DNA of 18,933 bases, from assembly GCA_905373275.1 (NCBI GenBank), contig CAJPSI010000008.1, positions 1 through 18,933 of the forward strand. The letters run 5' to 3'. The translations under genes were made by a program, and so were the position numbers. The notes beneath the pieces are model-generated. The model did no database searches and was not told the origin of the DNA. It was given only the letters and a program-made list of their open reading frames with translations. The DNA comes from Candidatus Saccharibacteria bacterium UBA1103 (GTDB lineage: Bacteria; Patescibacteriota; Saccharimonadia; Saccharimonadales; Saccharimonadaceae). Positions 1 to 7,302 of this stretch are shown piece by piece (within the stretch, counting starts at the first letter, position 1; every line of letters begins with the position of its first letter).

Positions 1-1
1 G

Positions 2-7
2 TATAAT
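2..7 (+). promoter_or_regulatory. -10 box upstream of the large acidic protein gene
   Basis: TATAAT lies at 2-7, and the -35 would fall outside the window. The expected transcription start (about 6-8 nt past the box) is near 14, leaving only about 8 nt before the ATG at 22. No Shine-Dalgarno is visible, so the mRNA would be nearly leaderless. Confidence 0.5.
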
Positions 8-21
8 GCTTGTATAAATAT

Positions 22-2916
22 ATGCATCGATACGAAAAGTCACCGATCAAAAAAGTTGACCCCTCTAACGAGTGGGGCGGGGAAGATGTGTTCAGGCTAC
101 CTGAGCCTGACCAGGCGGGTGAACTGACGAGCCCGTCTCAGCCCGGCGAAGCTGTAGCAACGGAAGAGCCCTCTATCCGGCCTGAAACAACCGGGGCTAC
201 ACCCTCGCCGGAGGCGGCGGAGGATGAGCCGTCTTTGGAGCAGATGTCACAACACTTATTAGATATGATTGTCGATCTGGCCGGTAGTGATGACGAGGAG
301 GCCATAGAGCCGCCTCCACTGGCTGCCGCCAGATGTCTGGCGGAAGCCGTGCCGATAATTAAGGCGGATGATCCGGCTAAGGACGAAGTGATCAGAGGTG
401 TGCTGAATAACTGTCGGCGCTACGACGACTCTATCAAATATCACTTGATTAATGACATTTCGACGCTGTTTAGTGAGCAGGATGTTGCTATGGCTAGCCA
501 TGATGGACTGGAGGATCTGACGGTAGACTGTCTGAGCCAAGCGGTGCGAGACCACTGGAATCGGTTTGTCGAGCCGGTGGAGTCTATCTCCAGTCCGGCT
601 TACGGCTATTTTATTAACAAGGTATTAGCCGACACGGAGTCGGCTAACGAAGTGAAGGAGCGTCTAGGCCGGGAGGATATCAGTATGGCGGATGTCGCCG
701 GGGCGACTATTCTAGACGACCGCTACATCTGCCTGTATAAGCCCGGCGACGATAATCCCGAGCTAAAGCAGCAGGTGTTGGATAATGCCAAGAGTCTGGT
801 TGATAGTCTAAAGAGCTTGGGCTACGATCCGCTGGAGGACAGGCGGTTTGTCGAGCGATGTTGCGACGAGAAGCTGGGTGAAGCTACTCAAGAGAATCTA
901 TACCAAGCCGGAGTGCTCAATGACGACAATGTCGCTAGGCTGTATGACTATTTGATCAGTAGTGGTAGAGGCATGGTGGCTGTCGTCTCGACCAAGATCT
1001 GCCCTGATGCCCCGGCGACCAAATTTTGGAACACGGTTGATGTAGATGACAGCTCGGGACACAAACCGGCTAGTGAACGGACGTTGGTGCAGTCAATTGA
1101 GATGAATCGTTTCAGCGGCTTTCTGAACTCGATTAGATCAAGGGGTAAAGACCGTCCCATCAGTGACTACTTTACCGACGGGGTGCCAAACGAACTCTTT
1201 ATCGAGACTCTGGATCAGAGCTTGAAGCTCAAGAAAGAAGAATACAACGGCAGCTTTGTGCATGATTGCATCGGTCGTACCCCGATGACGCCGCTGATAC
1301 TGGACAAGCTGGGCGATGTGCAACGGCGGTCGGTAGAAGCCTATGATAGCCTGGAGTCGTTTGAAGAGGGTCAGACTTTCTGTGAGGTCATGCAGGAGGG
1401 GCGAGAAGAGCGTGCTGACCCGGCTAAGGTGGCGGAAGATATCCGACATCTCGCTCAGCGTTTCCCATTCTTGCGAGGTACTTATACCAAGCTCCTCCGG
1501 CTGGAGTATGACGGCAAGGCGGCTATCCTGGGCGATGACTACATCGGTGATATCGTCTACTACGATAGTCACGTCGACGATATCATCTGTGATAAAATGA
1601 CGAGTCGGCAGAAGATTGAGACGATAAAACGTCGCCTGGATACATTACAGCGGTATGATTTATTTAATGGCGACAGAGCTCGGACGACCAACTACGCCAT
1701 CTTGGTGGGGGAGAAAGAGGGGTCAGGAGAACTATTTGACGATCTGGCCGATGTGGTTGAGTTGAGCGAAGAGACCAAGCAAAATCTGGTAAAGGTACTG
1801 AGAACTGGCAACTTCTGCCATATTCGCTCGTTGGAAGAGCTGGAGAATTACCGAGCGATCGTTTCGGAGCGGCTTTGCGACGACTTGATCAGCGGCAAGA
1901 GAGACGAGGTTGTCAAAGCGGCTCGCTTCATTATGCGACCGGATAGACCAAGTCGCACCCTGGCAGCTTATGATCTGAAGCACCTTGCTGAGGCCGGTGC
2001 ATTGACGATTAATGACCGGGCGGTGATGCTGCTACGCAAGAAGATAAAAGATGCTAAGAGCGCCGAGGATGTCCTGCGGGTGATTCAGAACTCTCCCTTG
2101 TGTACACCGGTAGTGGGTGACGACGGAGTGGCTCGGATTACTAAGATTGAGGGCTCAGAGTCCGACCTGATGGATAAGCTAACTCGCTTTGTCACCGACG
2201 ATTGGAACCGGGCTCTATTTGACCCGAGCGCCGACAATGATGGGGTGGAGCGTACTCAAATAGCTGATGATCAAGGCGAGGGCAAGATTGACGTGGTTAA
2301 GCTGAATGGCGCTCCTTTCAATATTCTCAGTCATACTATCTACATGTTTGGTAATGCGAGTATTTATAACGCCTTGATGAAAGATCCCGGTGTCTGGAAT
2401 ACGGCTCGGGGATCATCAACCATTTCGGCCAGCTGTGTCAGTAGCGATTATCTCTATTATCTGGAGGATGGGAGTCATAGGGGCGTAACGCTAGGTTTTA
2501 ACAATATTAGCTACGGCGGTATCATCGGCATGTGCCCGCAAGACGCCTACCTCAGCGGCAACTTCTTACCTAATATGTTTAGTCTACCCCTGACGACTTG
2601 TGATGAGTTTATCAAGCAGTGCATTAACAAGCGGGAACAATCCGTGGCGGGTGAACTGGATACGATGCACTATAACGAGGTGGGGCTATTCCGTAACTCC
2701 GGTGATCTAAATGTCCGACATGGCCGTCTGCAGCCGTCCTATATCGTGGCACACGGTGCTGATGTGACGGAGATTAACGACAACAGCAAAAAGTTCGCTC
2801 GGTACTTCGGCGTACCGATAGTGTTGATTGATGATAAGGCGTACTATAGAAAAAATAATTTTGCTTACTATAATAAGAATAGGCTAAAGGAGGCAAAGCA
2901 TGAAAAGCAGCAATAA
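22..2916 (+). CDS. Large acidic protein of unknown function (about 964 aa)
   Basis: I do not recognise this protein. I start it at ATG 22. A TTG at 10 is in frame, but it is only 2 nt after the -10 box and would precede the likely transcription start. An in-frame TAA at 4-6 shows the gene begins inside the window. Residues ~20-75 are rich in Pro, Glu and Ser and look disordered. The middle is charged and probably helical. No signal peptide or membrane segment is visible. The last ~240 residues look like a separate folded domain, with a small-residue block S798-S-T-I-S-A-S, a Gly/Asn-rich strand around 825-837, a segment with H-Y-N-E-V-G around 885, and Y907-I-V-A-H-G before a final 'FGVPIVLIDD' strand. 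That C-terminal pattern resembles uncharacterised domains I associate with CPR and Firmicutes hypothetical proteins, but this is memory, not a search. Its end overlaps the next gene by 17 nt, indicating co-transcription. Confidence 0.85.
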   Translation: MHRYEKSPIKKVDPSNEWGGEDVFRLPEPDQAGELTSPSQPGEAVATEEPSIRPETTGATPSPEAAEDEPSLEQMSQHLLDMIVDLAGSDDEEAIEPPPLAAARCLAEAVPIIKADDPAKDEVIRGVLNNCRRYDDSIKYHLINDISTLFSEQDVAMASHDGLEDLTVDCLSQAVRDHWNRFVEPVESISSPAYGYFINKVLADTESANEVKERLGREDISMADVAGATILDDRYICLYKPGDDNPELKQQVLDNAKSLVDSLKSLGYDPLEDRRFVERCCDEKLGEATQENLYQAGVLNDDNVARLYDYLISSGRGMVAVVSTKICPDAPATKFWNTVDVDDSSGHKPASERTLVQSIEMNRFSGFLNSIRSRGKDRPISDYFTDGVPNELFIETLDQSLKLKKEEYNGSFVHDCIGRTPMTPLILDKLGDVQRRSVEAYDSLESFEEGQTFCEVMQEGREERADPAKVAEDIRHLAQRFPFLRGTYTKLLRLEYDGKAAILGDDYIGDIVYYDSHVDDIICDKMTSRQKIETIKRRLDTLQRYDLFNGDRARTTNYAILVGEKEGSGELFDDLADVVELSEETKQNLVKVLRTGNFCHIRSLEELENYRAIVSERLCDDLISGKRDEVVKAARFIMRPDRPSRTLAAYDLKHLAEAGALTINDRAVMLLRKKIKDAKSAEDVLRVIQNSPLCTPVVGDDGVARITKIEGSESDLMDKLTRFVTDDWNRALFDPSADNDGVERTQIADDQGEGKIDVVKLNGAPFNILSHTIYMFGNASIYNALMKDPGVWNTARGSSTISASCVSSDYLYYLEDGSHRGVTLGFNNISYGGIIGMCPQDAYLSGNFLPNMFSLPLTTCDEFIKQCINKREQSVAGELDTMHYNEVGLFRNSGDLNVRHGRLQPSYIVAHGADVTEINDNSKKFARYFGVPIVLIDDKAYYRKNNFAYYNKNRLKEAKHEKQQ

Positions 2917-3184
2917 CGAACCGCAACCGAACCGGAGACAAGATAACGAGCGACGTCCTGAGGGTCGTGGCCCGGTCTTCATCGGCTATAACGAGGAGTT
3001 TGATAGCAAGCTTAGGGAGAGTGCTAAGCGAGACTTGATCGAGAGTAGCTTACTGCAAGACACCCTGATGAAGATCTACCGAGGTGAGTTTGATAAGCTT
3101 CGTCCGAAGGATCAGTCGCAGCGGGAAGCTGACCGAGAAGAGTCTGATACCAAAGCCAAGAGCAATTCTGACGACAGGCGGTAA
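2900..3184 (+). CDS. Small hydrophilic protein of unknown function (94 aa)
   Basis: This ORF overlaps the end of the upstream large gene by 17 nt. A strong Shine-Dalgarno (AAAGGAGG, about 2885-2893) sits inside the upstream coding sequence at good spacing from ATG 2900. The two are therefore probably one operon with coupled translation. The product is very rich in Arg, Lys, Asp, Glu, Asn, Ser and Gln. Both ends look disordered, and one central amphipathic segment (about residues 28-68, 'FIGYNEEFDSKLRESAKRD' followed by a helix) is the only part likely to fold. No enzymatic motif or membrane segment is visible. An accessory or partner protein of the 964-aa product is a reasonable guess from the overlap only. 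Confidence 0.75.
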   Translation: MKSSNNEPQPNRRQDNERRPEGRGPVFIGYNEEFDSKLRESAKRDLIESSLLQDTLMKIYRGEFDKLRPKDQSQREADREESDTKAKSNSDDRR

Positions 3185-3262
3185 ATCAGTCTAGCCGTCA
3201 TGACAGCCGGAAGTCGGGCTACCGGTTAGCTCAGCTGTGACCGGTTGGCGGGGCAGTCGTGC

Positions 3263-3268
3263 TATAAT
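3263..3268 (+). promoter_or_regulatory. rnpB promoter -10 box
   Basis: TATAAT at 3263-3268 is placed about 6 nt before the 5' end of the P1 helix of RNase P RNA. A poor -35 (TGACCG, 3238-3243) lies 19 nt upstream. A direct repeat ACCGGTT (about 3221 and 3240) surrounds that region. Confidence 0.6.
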
Positions 3269-3274
3269 ATCTGT

Positions 3275-3661
3275 GCCAGTTTGCCGGATGGTCGCTGGTG
3301 AGGCGATAGTCTCACGAGAGGAAAGTCCGGGCAGTGTAGAGCAACGACAGTCGCTAACGGCGACCGGGGGCGACCCTAGGGAAAGTGCCACAGAAACGAT
3401 ACCGCCTGGCACCTTTGTTGGTCTCGTACGAAACGGTTACGTGCGAAATCAGCAAAGGTGCCGGGTAAGGGTGAAAGGAGTGAGGTAAGAGCTCACAGTC
3501 GGGTGCGGTGACGCATCAGAGAGGTAAACCCTGTTGACTGCAAGGAGATCGGACTACTGGTGGCTCGCCAGCCGATCGTTTTAACCCGCTAGACGTGATT
3601 AGCAATAGTCATGGTAGATAGATGGCCATCTAAACAGGACCCGGCTTATAGGCAGACTGGT
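3275..3661 (+). ncRNA. rnpB: RNase P RNA, bacterial class A
   Basis: This is the catalytic RNA of RNase P, which trims tRNA 5' leaders. P1 is formed by GCCAGTTTGCC (3275-3285) and GGCAGACTGG(T) (3651-3661), which pair end to end. The universal P4 5' strand GAGGAAAGTCCGG is at 3318-3330. The conserved ACAGAAAC box is at about 3390-3397. The L15 loop GGTAAACCC at 3523-3531 carries the GGU that pairs with the tRNA CCA end. The P4/P2 3' side ACAGGACCCGGCTTA is at about 3634-3648. Length is about 387 nt, typical of class A. It has its own promoter and ends just before a strong terminator. Ends are set from the P1 helix and are accurate to a few bases. Confidence 0.96.
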
Positions 3662-3670
3662 AGACTTAAT

Positions 3671-3699
3671 AAAACACCCTCTTACTAAGAGGGTGTTTT
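3671..3699. terminator. Bidirectional intrinsic terminator between rnpB and rplT
   Basis: A perfect 13-bp stem (AAAACACCCTCTT at 3671-3683, AAGAGGGTGTTTT at 3687-3699) has a 3-nt ACT loop. Its A- and T-rich ends give a U tract on either strand. It can terminate rnpB from the left and the infC-rpmI-rplT unit from the right. Confidence 0.92.
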
Positions 3700-3723
3700 A
3701 GATTTAGCGATTCTCCGACGAAG

Positions 3724-4071
3724 CTATTTCTGGGTAGCTTTGACGATAGCAGTGAAAGCCTCGGGTTCACGCACTGCTAAGTCAGCTAGGGTCTTGCGGT
3801 CAAGCTGGATATTCTTAGCTTTGAGACCGGCTATTAGCTGAGCGTAGGTAGTACCATTCTGCCTGGCGGCGGCGTTGATACGGGTAATCCATAGGCTACG
3901 TAGATCACGCTTGCGGTTGCGCCGGTCACGAAAGGCGTACTGTAACGCTTTGATGATCCGGGCGTTCGCTAGACGGAAGCTGCGCCCGGCGCTGTTATGC
4001 TTCATACCTTTGGCTTGCTTTAGCACCTTGTGGTGGCGAGCTCTGGCGGTGACACCTCGTTTAACTCTCAT
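3724..4071 (-). CDS. rplT: 50S ribosomal protein L20
   Basis: L20 binds 23S rRNA early in 50S assembly. The 115-residue product has the expected length and the family signature: a basic N-terminal tail (MRVKRG, then ARARHHKVLKQAKG), the conserved segment 'NARIIKALQYAFRDRRNRKRDLRSLWI' around residues 36-62, and a small C-terminal globular domain with 'LIAGLKAKNIQLDRKTLADLA'. ATG 4071 has an SD (AAGGAGT) about 5 nt upstream. It is the last gene of the infC-rpmI-rplT unit, 32 nt after rpmI, and runs into the shared terminator. In other bacteria L20 represses its own operon by binding the mRNA. I did not find a clear rRNA-mimic in the spacer. Confidence 0.97.
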   Translation of the reverse strand: MRVKRGVTARARHHKVLKQAKGMKHNSAGRSFRLANARIIKALQYAFRDRRNRKRDLRSLWITRINAAARQNGTTYAQLIAGLKAKNIQLDRKTLADLAVREPEAFTAIVKATQK

Positions 4072-4103
4072 TCTTACTCCTTCTCCATGTAGATTAAATA
4101 GTT

Positions 4104-4298
4104 TTAGACACCTAGAGCCCGGCGAATAGTCTGCTTAGCCGAACCATTGATCTTAGTGTCAGCTTTCTTGGCTCGCTTGCTTCGGGCAGTCTGATGAGCT
4201 AGCTTGTGGTGGGTGGCGGCGTTGCGCCGTAATAGCTTGCCGGACTTAGTCAGGCGGATGCGCTTGCTAGTGCCCTTGTGCGTCTTTAGCTTTGGCAT
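4104..4298 (-). CDS. rpmI: 50S ribosomal protein L35
   Basis: This 64-residue, strongly basic protein starts MPKLKTHKGTSKRIRLTKSGKL, which is diagnostic of L35, and continues with 'RRNAATHHKLAHQTARSKR'. Length is normal for the family. Its ATG (4298) lies inside the end of infC, giving a 32-nt overlap. The SD AAGGAGT sits about 8 nt upstream, within infC codons. That arrangement suggests translational coupling of L35 to IF3 synthesis. L20 follows. Confidence 0.96.
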   Translation of the reverse strand: MPKLKTHKGTSKRIRLTKSGKLLRRNAATHHKLAHQTARSKRAKKADTKINGSAKQTIRRALGV

Positions 4299-4809
4299 GA
4301 GGGTTACTCCTTATGATGATATTCAGGTTGCGACCTGCCATCACCGGCTTATTATCGGCGACGGCGACGTCTGATAGCTGATCGAGTATTTTACTGAGTA
4401 AATCTCGACCCACCTCAGGGTGCGCCATCTCTCGACCGCGAAAAATCAGCTGAATCTTGACTTTATCGCCGTCTAATAAGAACTTACGGACTTTGCGTAG
4501 CTTGATGTTGAGGTCGTTTTGGCTAATCTTGAGCCCCAACCGCATCTGTTTGATCTCACTACTATGCGCATTCTTGCGGTTACGCTGTTGCTCTTTCATC
4601 TTCTGATACTGGTACTTACCCCAGTCAACGATTCTAGCAACAGGTGGTGCTGCATTGGGTGATATCTCTACTAGGTCAAGACCGACTTCACGGGCTTTAT
4701 CGAGGGCTCTCGCAGTAGGCATGACGCCTAATTGATCGCCGCTTGCACCGATAACACGTAGCTCACGAGCACGGATCTGACCATTTATCCGAATTGAATG
4801 ATTGGCTAT
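4267..4809 (-). CDS. infC: Translation initiation factor IF-3, non-canonical start codon
   Basis: IF-3 keeps 30S subunits free and checks the start codon. The first ATG in frame is at 4722, but the conserved N-terminal domain begins well before it. Reading upstream gives (I)ANHSIRINGQIRARELRVIG then ASGDQLGV before that Met, exactly the family pattern. No ATG, GTG or TTG occurs in frame between the tRNA and 4722. The best start is ATA at 4809-4807, about 6 nt after the SD AAAAGG (4816-4821). ATC (4815) and ATT (4794) are alternatives. The resulting length, about 180 aa, is normal. The C-terminal domain contains 'KVRKFLLDGDKVKIQLIFRGRE' and ends by overlapping rpmI by 32 nt. Rare AUU-type starts are known to allow IF-3 autoregulation in E. 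coli infC; the same role here is inference. Confidence 0.93.
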   Translation of the reverse strand: MANHSIRINGQIRARELRVIGASGDQLGVMPTARALDKAREVGLDLVEISPNAAPPVARIVDWGKYQYQKMKEQQRNRKNAHSSEIKQMRLGLKISQNDLNIKLRKVRKFLLDGDKVKIQLIFRGREMAHPEVGRDLLSKILDQLSDVAVADNKPVMAGRNLNIIIRSNPHAKAKDAQGH

Positions 4810-4839
4810 ATAGATCCTTTTACCTGATATTAGTTTATA

Positions 4840-4914
4840 TGGCTCCGGAGGCCGGATTCGAACCGGCGACCCATTGATTAACAGTCAACTGCGCTACCGC
4901 TGCGCCACTCCGGA
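4840..4914 (-). tRNA. tRNA-Asn (anticodon GTT), CCA encoded
   Basis: The reverse strand folds as a full cloverleaf. It has acceptor TCCGGAG/CTCCGGA, D stem GCGC/GCGC with an AGCGGTA loop, anticodon stem GTTGA/TCAAT with loop CTGTTAA (anticodon GTT), and T stem GCCGG/CCGGC with loop TTCGAAT. The discriminator is G, followed by a genomic CCA (4842-4840). It lies only about 30 nt upstream of infC and shares its promoter, so RNase Z/RNase P processing would set the 5' end of the infC mRNA. Confidence 0.97.
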
Positions 4915-4988
4915 ATAGTTACCTAACCACGGTGACTAACCGCCGGGACTTTATCTGCCCGGGCTCAATCATCGTGTGTTCGCTCATG

Positions 4989-5018
4989 ATTATAACTAAG
5001 TTACCTCTGAGCAGTCAA
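4989..5018 (-). promoter_or_regulatory. Promoter of the tRNA-Asn - infC - rpmI - rplT unit
   Basis: On the minus strand TTGACT (5018-5013), an 18-nt spacer and TATAAT (4994-4989) form a near-consensus housekeeping promoter. The predicted start is near 4982, about 67 nt upstream of the tRNA. No other promoter is visible between the tRNA and infC. Confidence 0.85.
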
Positions 5019-5104
5019 CCCCAGCCCAGCAGCCCAGCTGATGCGTTAGCTAGACTAGCTAGTTATGACAAAGCGTGATTGCGCATCTTTTTGCTTAGGT
5101 GGCT

Positions 5105-5203
5105 TAGCGTTATGCATCCTGCTGGGTGCTGGGCGGGCCCGGCATGGTGCACACCTTTTTCGCCTAGAGGCGATGTAGCGCTATGTATCCTGCTGGGTGC
5201 TGG
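5105..5203. repeat. Two-copy direct repeat (28 nt) with associated hairpins
   Basis: A 28-nt unit beginning TAGCG and ending GCTGGGTGCTGG occurs at 5105-5132 and again at 5176-5203 with two mismatches. Between them is a small CGCC-TAGA-GGCG hairpin (5161-5172). The second copy also forms a 7-bp stem GCTGGGT/ACCCAGC (5192-5198 with 5208-5214), close behind the comM stop. It could be part of a comM 3' end, but there is no convincing U tract. Confidence 0.6.
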
Positions 5204-5223
5204 ATAAACCCAGCGGGACACAG

Positions 5224-6726
5224 TCAACGTATTAGTCGGTGCCGGCGGAATTGCAATGCTTCGGCGACGTGTTGATCGGTGACCGTATCCGATCTGTCAA
5301 GATCGGCGATGGTGGTAGCGACTCGCATGGTCTTGAAATAGCCACGGGCGGACAGCCCCAGCTTATCCATGGCGTCATCCAGTAGCTTCTTGGCGGCGGG
5401 TGAGAAGTGGATTAGCTGCTGGAGCTGCTTATTGGATAGGCCGGCGTTAGGGCAGCGCTGCCGTACTTCGCTGCGATGTCTGGCGTCGACGATAGCCTGG
5501 CGCCACTCAGTGGCCACCGGGTGATCGGTCGGCGTCGTGCTGGTCAAATCCTGCCTAGGCACCCGGGCGACTTGAACAAATAAATCGATCCGATCAAGCA
5601 ACGGGCCGGATAATTTCTTTTGGTATTCCTGGATCATTTTCTGACTACAGCTACATTCATGGCTAGGGTCACCGTAGTAACCGCAAGGGCAAGGGTTCAT
5701 AGTAGCTAACAGCATGAAGTTGGCGGGGTAGGTCGATTTAGCGCCGGCTCGACTGATATTGATCCGGTGATCCTCCAGCGGCTGACGCAACGCCTCAAGA
5801 GTGCGTTTAGAGAACTCCGGCGTTTCGTCTAGGAAGAGCACACCATTATGGGCTAGCGATATCTCGCCGGGGGCGATGTTGGTGCCGCCGCCAACCATGG
5901 CTACATGCGAGGCGGTGTGGTGAGGCGACCGGAACGGTCGTGCGGTAATGACCTCATCGCTCTCCCCGGCTAGTGAATAGAGCTTAGTCGTCTCGAGAAT
6001 CTCCTGGTCATTTAAGGGTGGCAAGAGGCCGGGTAATGCTTTGGCTAGCATGGTTTTGCCCGAGCCCGGTGGCCCGACGAAGAGAACGTTGTGGTGTCCG
6101 GCAGCAGCGACTTCAAGTGCTCTTTTGGCCAGCGCCTGACCGTGAATGTCGTCAATAGATGGTAAGTTTGTATAACTATTATTTACAACGTTGCTATGGG
6201 CTGGAGAAATAATGTGTTCGCCGATCAGATGCTCAAATACGCTGTTAAGAGTTGTTGCTCCTACTACACTAATACCTTTGACTAGGGCTGCTTGCTGAGC
6301 ATTATTGAGCGGCACGATGATACCGGAGTGCTTAGTTGCTTTGGCGCATTCGGCTAGACTTAGTGCACCTCTGACATTGCGTAGTTCACCATTCAGTCCC
6401 AGCTCGCCGGCAAACAAGATACCCTTAGCAACCTTAGCCGGTAGCTGCTTGCTGGCAATTAAGATAGATAGAGCAATTGCCAGATCAAGGTGAGAGCCGT
6501 CTTTGGCGATATTGGCAGGTGCCAGGTTGATGGTGATGCGTTTAGCGGGGAAGCTAAAGCCGGAATTGACGATAGCTGAGCGAACTCGTTCTCTCGACTC
6601 GGCAATTGATTTATTGGCCAGCCCTACGATATTAAATGCGGGTAGCCCCTTGGTGATGTCACACTCCGAGACGACCGGTACACCATCGTAACCCTTGGCG
6701 ACTGCGGTTTCTACTCGTGCGATCAT
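5224..6726 (-). CDS. comM: ComM / YifB-family AAA+ ATPase (Mg-chelatase-like)
   Basis: ComM is a hexameric AAA+ helicase that promotes branch migration when transforming DNA is integrated. I start it at ATG 6726 (MIARVETAVAKGYDG), the family's usual N-terminus; a longer frame from 6771 would run through the promoter. Length is 500 aa, normal. Residues ~1-165 form the Lon-protease-like ChlI N-terminal domain ('NIVGLANKSIAESRERVRSA'). Walker A GPPGSGKT is at 218-225 and Walker B LFLDE at 297-301. The cysteine motif CPCGYYGD is at 346-353 with another C-S-C just after. The C-terminal Mg-chelatase domain includes 'LSARGYFKTMRVATTIADLD'. It ends in TGA. It is divergent from ssrA. It implies natural competence, consistent with DNA uptake reported for Saccharibacteria. 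Confidence 0.95.
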   Translation of the reverse strand: MIARVETAVAKGYDGVPVVSECDITKGLPAFNIVGLANKSIAESRERVRSAIVNSGFSFPAKRITINLAPANIAKDGSHLDLAIALSILIASKQLPAKVAKGILFAGELGLNGELRNVRGALSLAECAKATKHSGIIVPLNNAQQAALVKGISVVGATTLNSVFEHLIGEHIISPAHSNVVNNSYTNLPSIDDIHGQALAKRALEVAAAGHHNVLFVGPPGSGKTMLAKALPGLLPPLNDQEILETTKLYSLAGESDEVITARPFRSPHHTASHVAMVGGGTNIAPGEISLAHNGVLFLDETPEFSKRTLEALRQPLEDHRINISRAGAKSTYPANFMLLATMNPCPCGYYGDPSHECSCSQKMIQEYQKKLSGPLLDRIDLFVQVARVPRQDLTSTTPTDHPVATEWRQAIVDARHRSEVRQRCPNAGLSNKQLQQLIHFSPAAKKLLDDAMDKLGLSARGYFKTMRVATTIADLDRSDTVTDQHVAEALQFRRHRLIR

Positions 6727-6736
6727 GATAGACCAT

Positions 6737-6766
6737 ATTATAACGCCGGCTGGAAACGTCTGTACA
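6737..6766 (-). promoter_or_regulatory. comM promoter, leaderless geometry
   Basis: On the minus strand TGTACA (6766-6761), an 18-nt spacer and TATAAT (6742-6737) precede ATG 6726 by 10 nt. The expected transcript begins at about 6730, so the 5' UTR is 0-4 nt, and no SD is present. Confidence 0.7.
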
Positions 6767-6785
6767 GGCATACCTCTGTAGGGTG

Positions 6786-6814
6786 TTGATTTATTAACAT
6801 GAGTTTGCTATAGT
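6786..6814 (+). promoter_or_regulatory. ssrA promoter
   Basis: TTGATT (6786-6791), a 17-nt spacer and TATAGT (6809-6814) are placed about 11 nt before the tmRNA 5' end. It is back to back with the comM promoter; the two -35 boxes are 19 nt apart. Confidence 0.8.
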
Positions 6815-6825
6815 AGATGATGTCT

Positions 6826-7243
6826 GGGGCTGATATATACCTTGACGGATGGACTTTAACAGTTTGATCGGCGAGCAGTTGACCACTTTACAGTCGTAAT
6901 AAATGCAAAGAATCGTTTGCAAGCCTTTGTCGCCAGTCTAAAGAGCGCTTTCGCTCCCAAGGCTGTCGCCATGGCCGTTGCTGCCTGAGCTTGTTAGCTT
7001 AGAATTATTGGCAGCCCGCCAAGTGACCGACGCACGATAGGTCACTTGTGCGTCAGATTATGGTGCTAGGTTATCTCCGGATTCTCTTGCCCCGGGGTTA
7101 GCCGAAGCGAAAGCAGGGGCGTCTATCCGTTATCTGAGTAGAACTCTTGAGACGGATTGATGTAGCCACGAGTTCTGCTAGGCTTCGTAGATGATCGGAT
7201 TGTTACCATGCGGACGCGGGGGTAGTTCCCGCCAGCTCCACCA
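6826..7243 (+). ncRNA. ssrA: Transfer-messenger RNA (tmRNA)
   Basis: tmRNA, with SmpB, rescues stalled ribosomes and adds a degradation tag. The ends pair as the tRNA-like acceptor: GGGGCTG (6826-6832) with CAGCTCC, then A and CCA (ending 7243). This matches the universal GGGGCTGA...CAGCTCCACCA signature; length is about 418 nt, one-piece. The tag frame runs from the resume codon GCA (6905) to TGA (6986-6988): AKNRLQAFVA then SLKSAFAPKAVAMAVAA, 27 residues ending in the usual small hydrophobic AVAA. The T stem GCGGG/CCCGC (about 7216-7232) is intact, but its 7-nt loop reads GGTAGTT instead of the canonical TTCRANY type. The D-region reads CTTGACGG rather than TTCGACGG. The identity is secure; the loop changes may be lineage-specific. 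Confidence 0.95.
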
Positions 7244-7302
7244 GATGTGATTTCGGCAATGAACTAATATATGTGCGTGGTAAAAAATACTAGCCGGGGT
7301 CG

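Noticed and set aside
10..21. TTG 10 as start of the large acidic protein
   Set aside because: It is only 2 nt after the -10 box, so it would not be in the transcript from that promoter; ATG 22 fits better.
5150..5175. Terminator for comM at CGCCTAGAGGCG
   Set aside because: On the minus strand the hairpin is followed by A residues, not a U tract.
6727..6771. N-terminal extension of ComM from ATG 6771
   Set aside because: The extra 15 residues are encoded by the promoter (-35/-10) and are not part of the family N-terminus.
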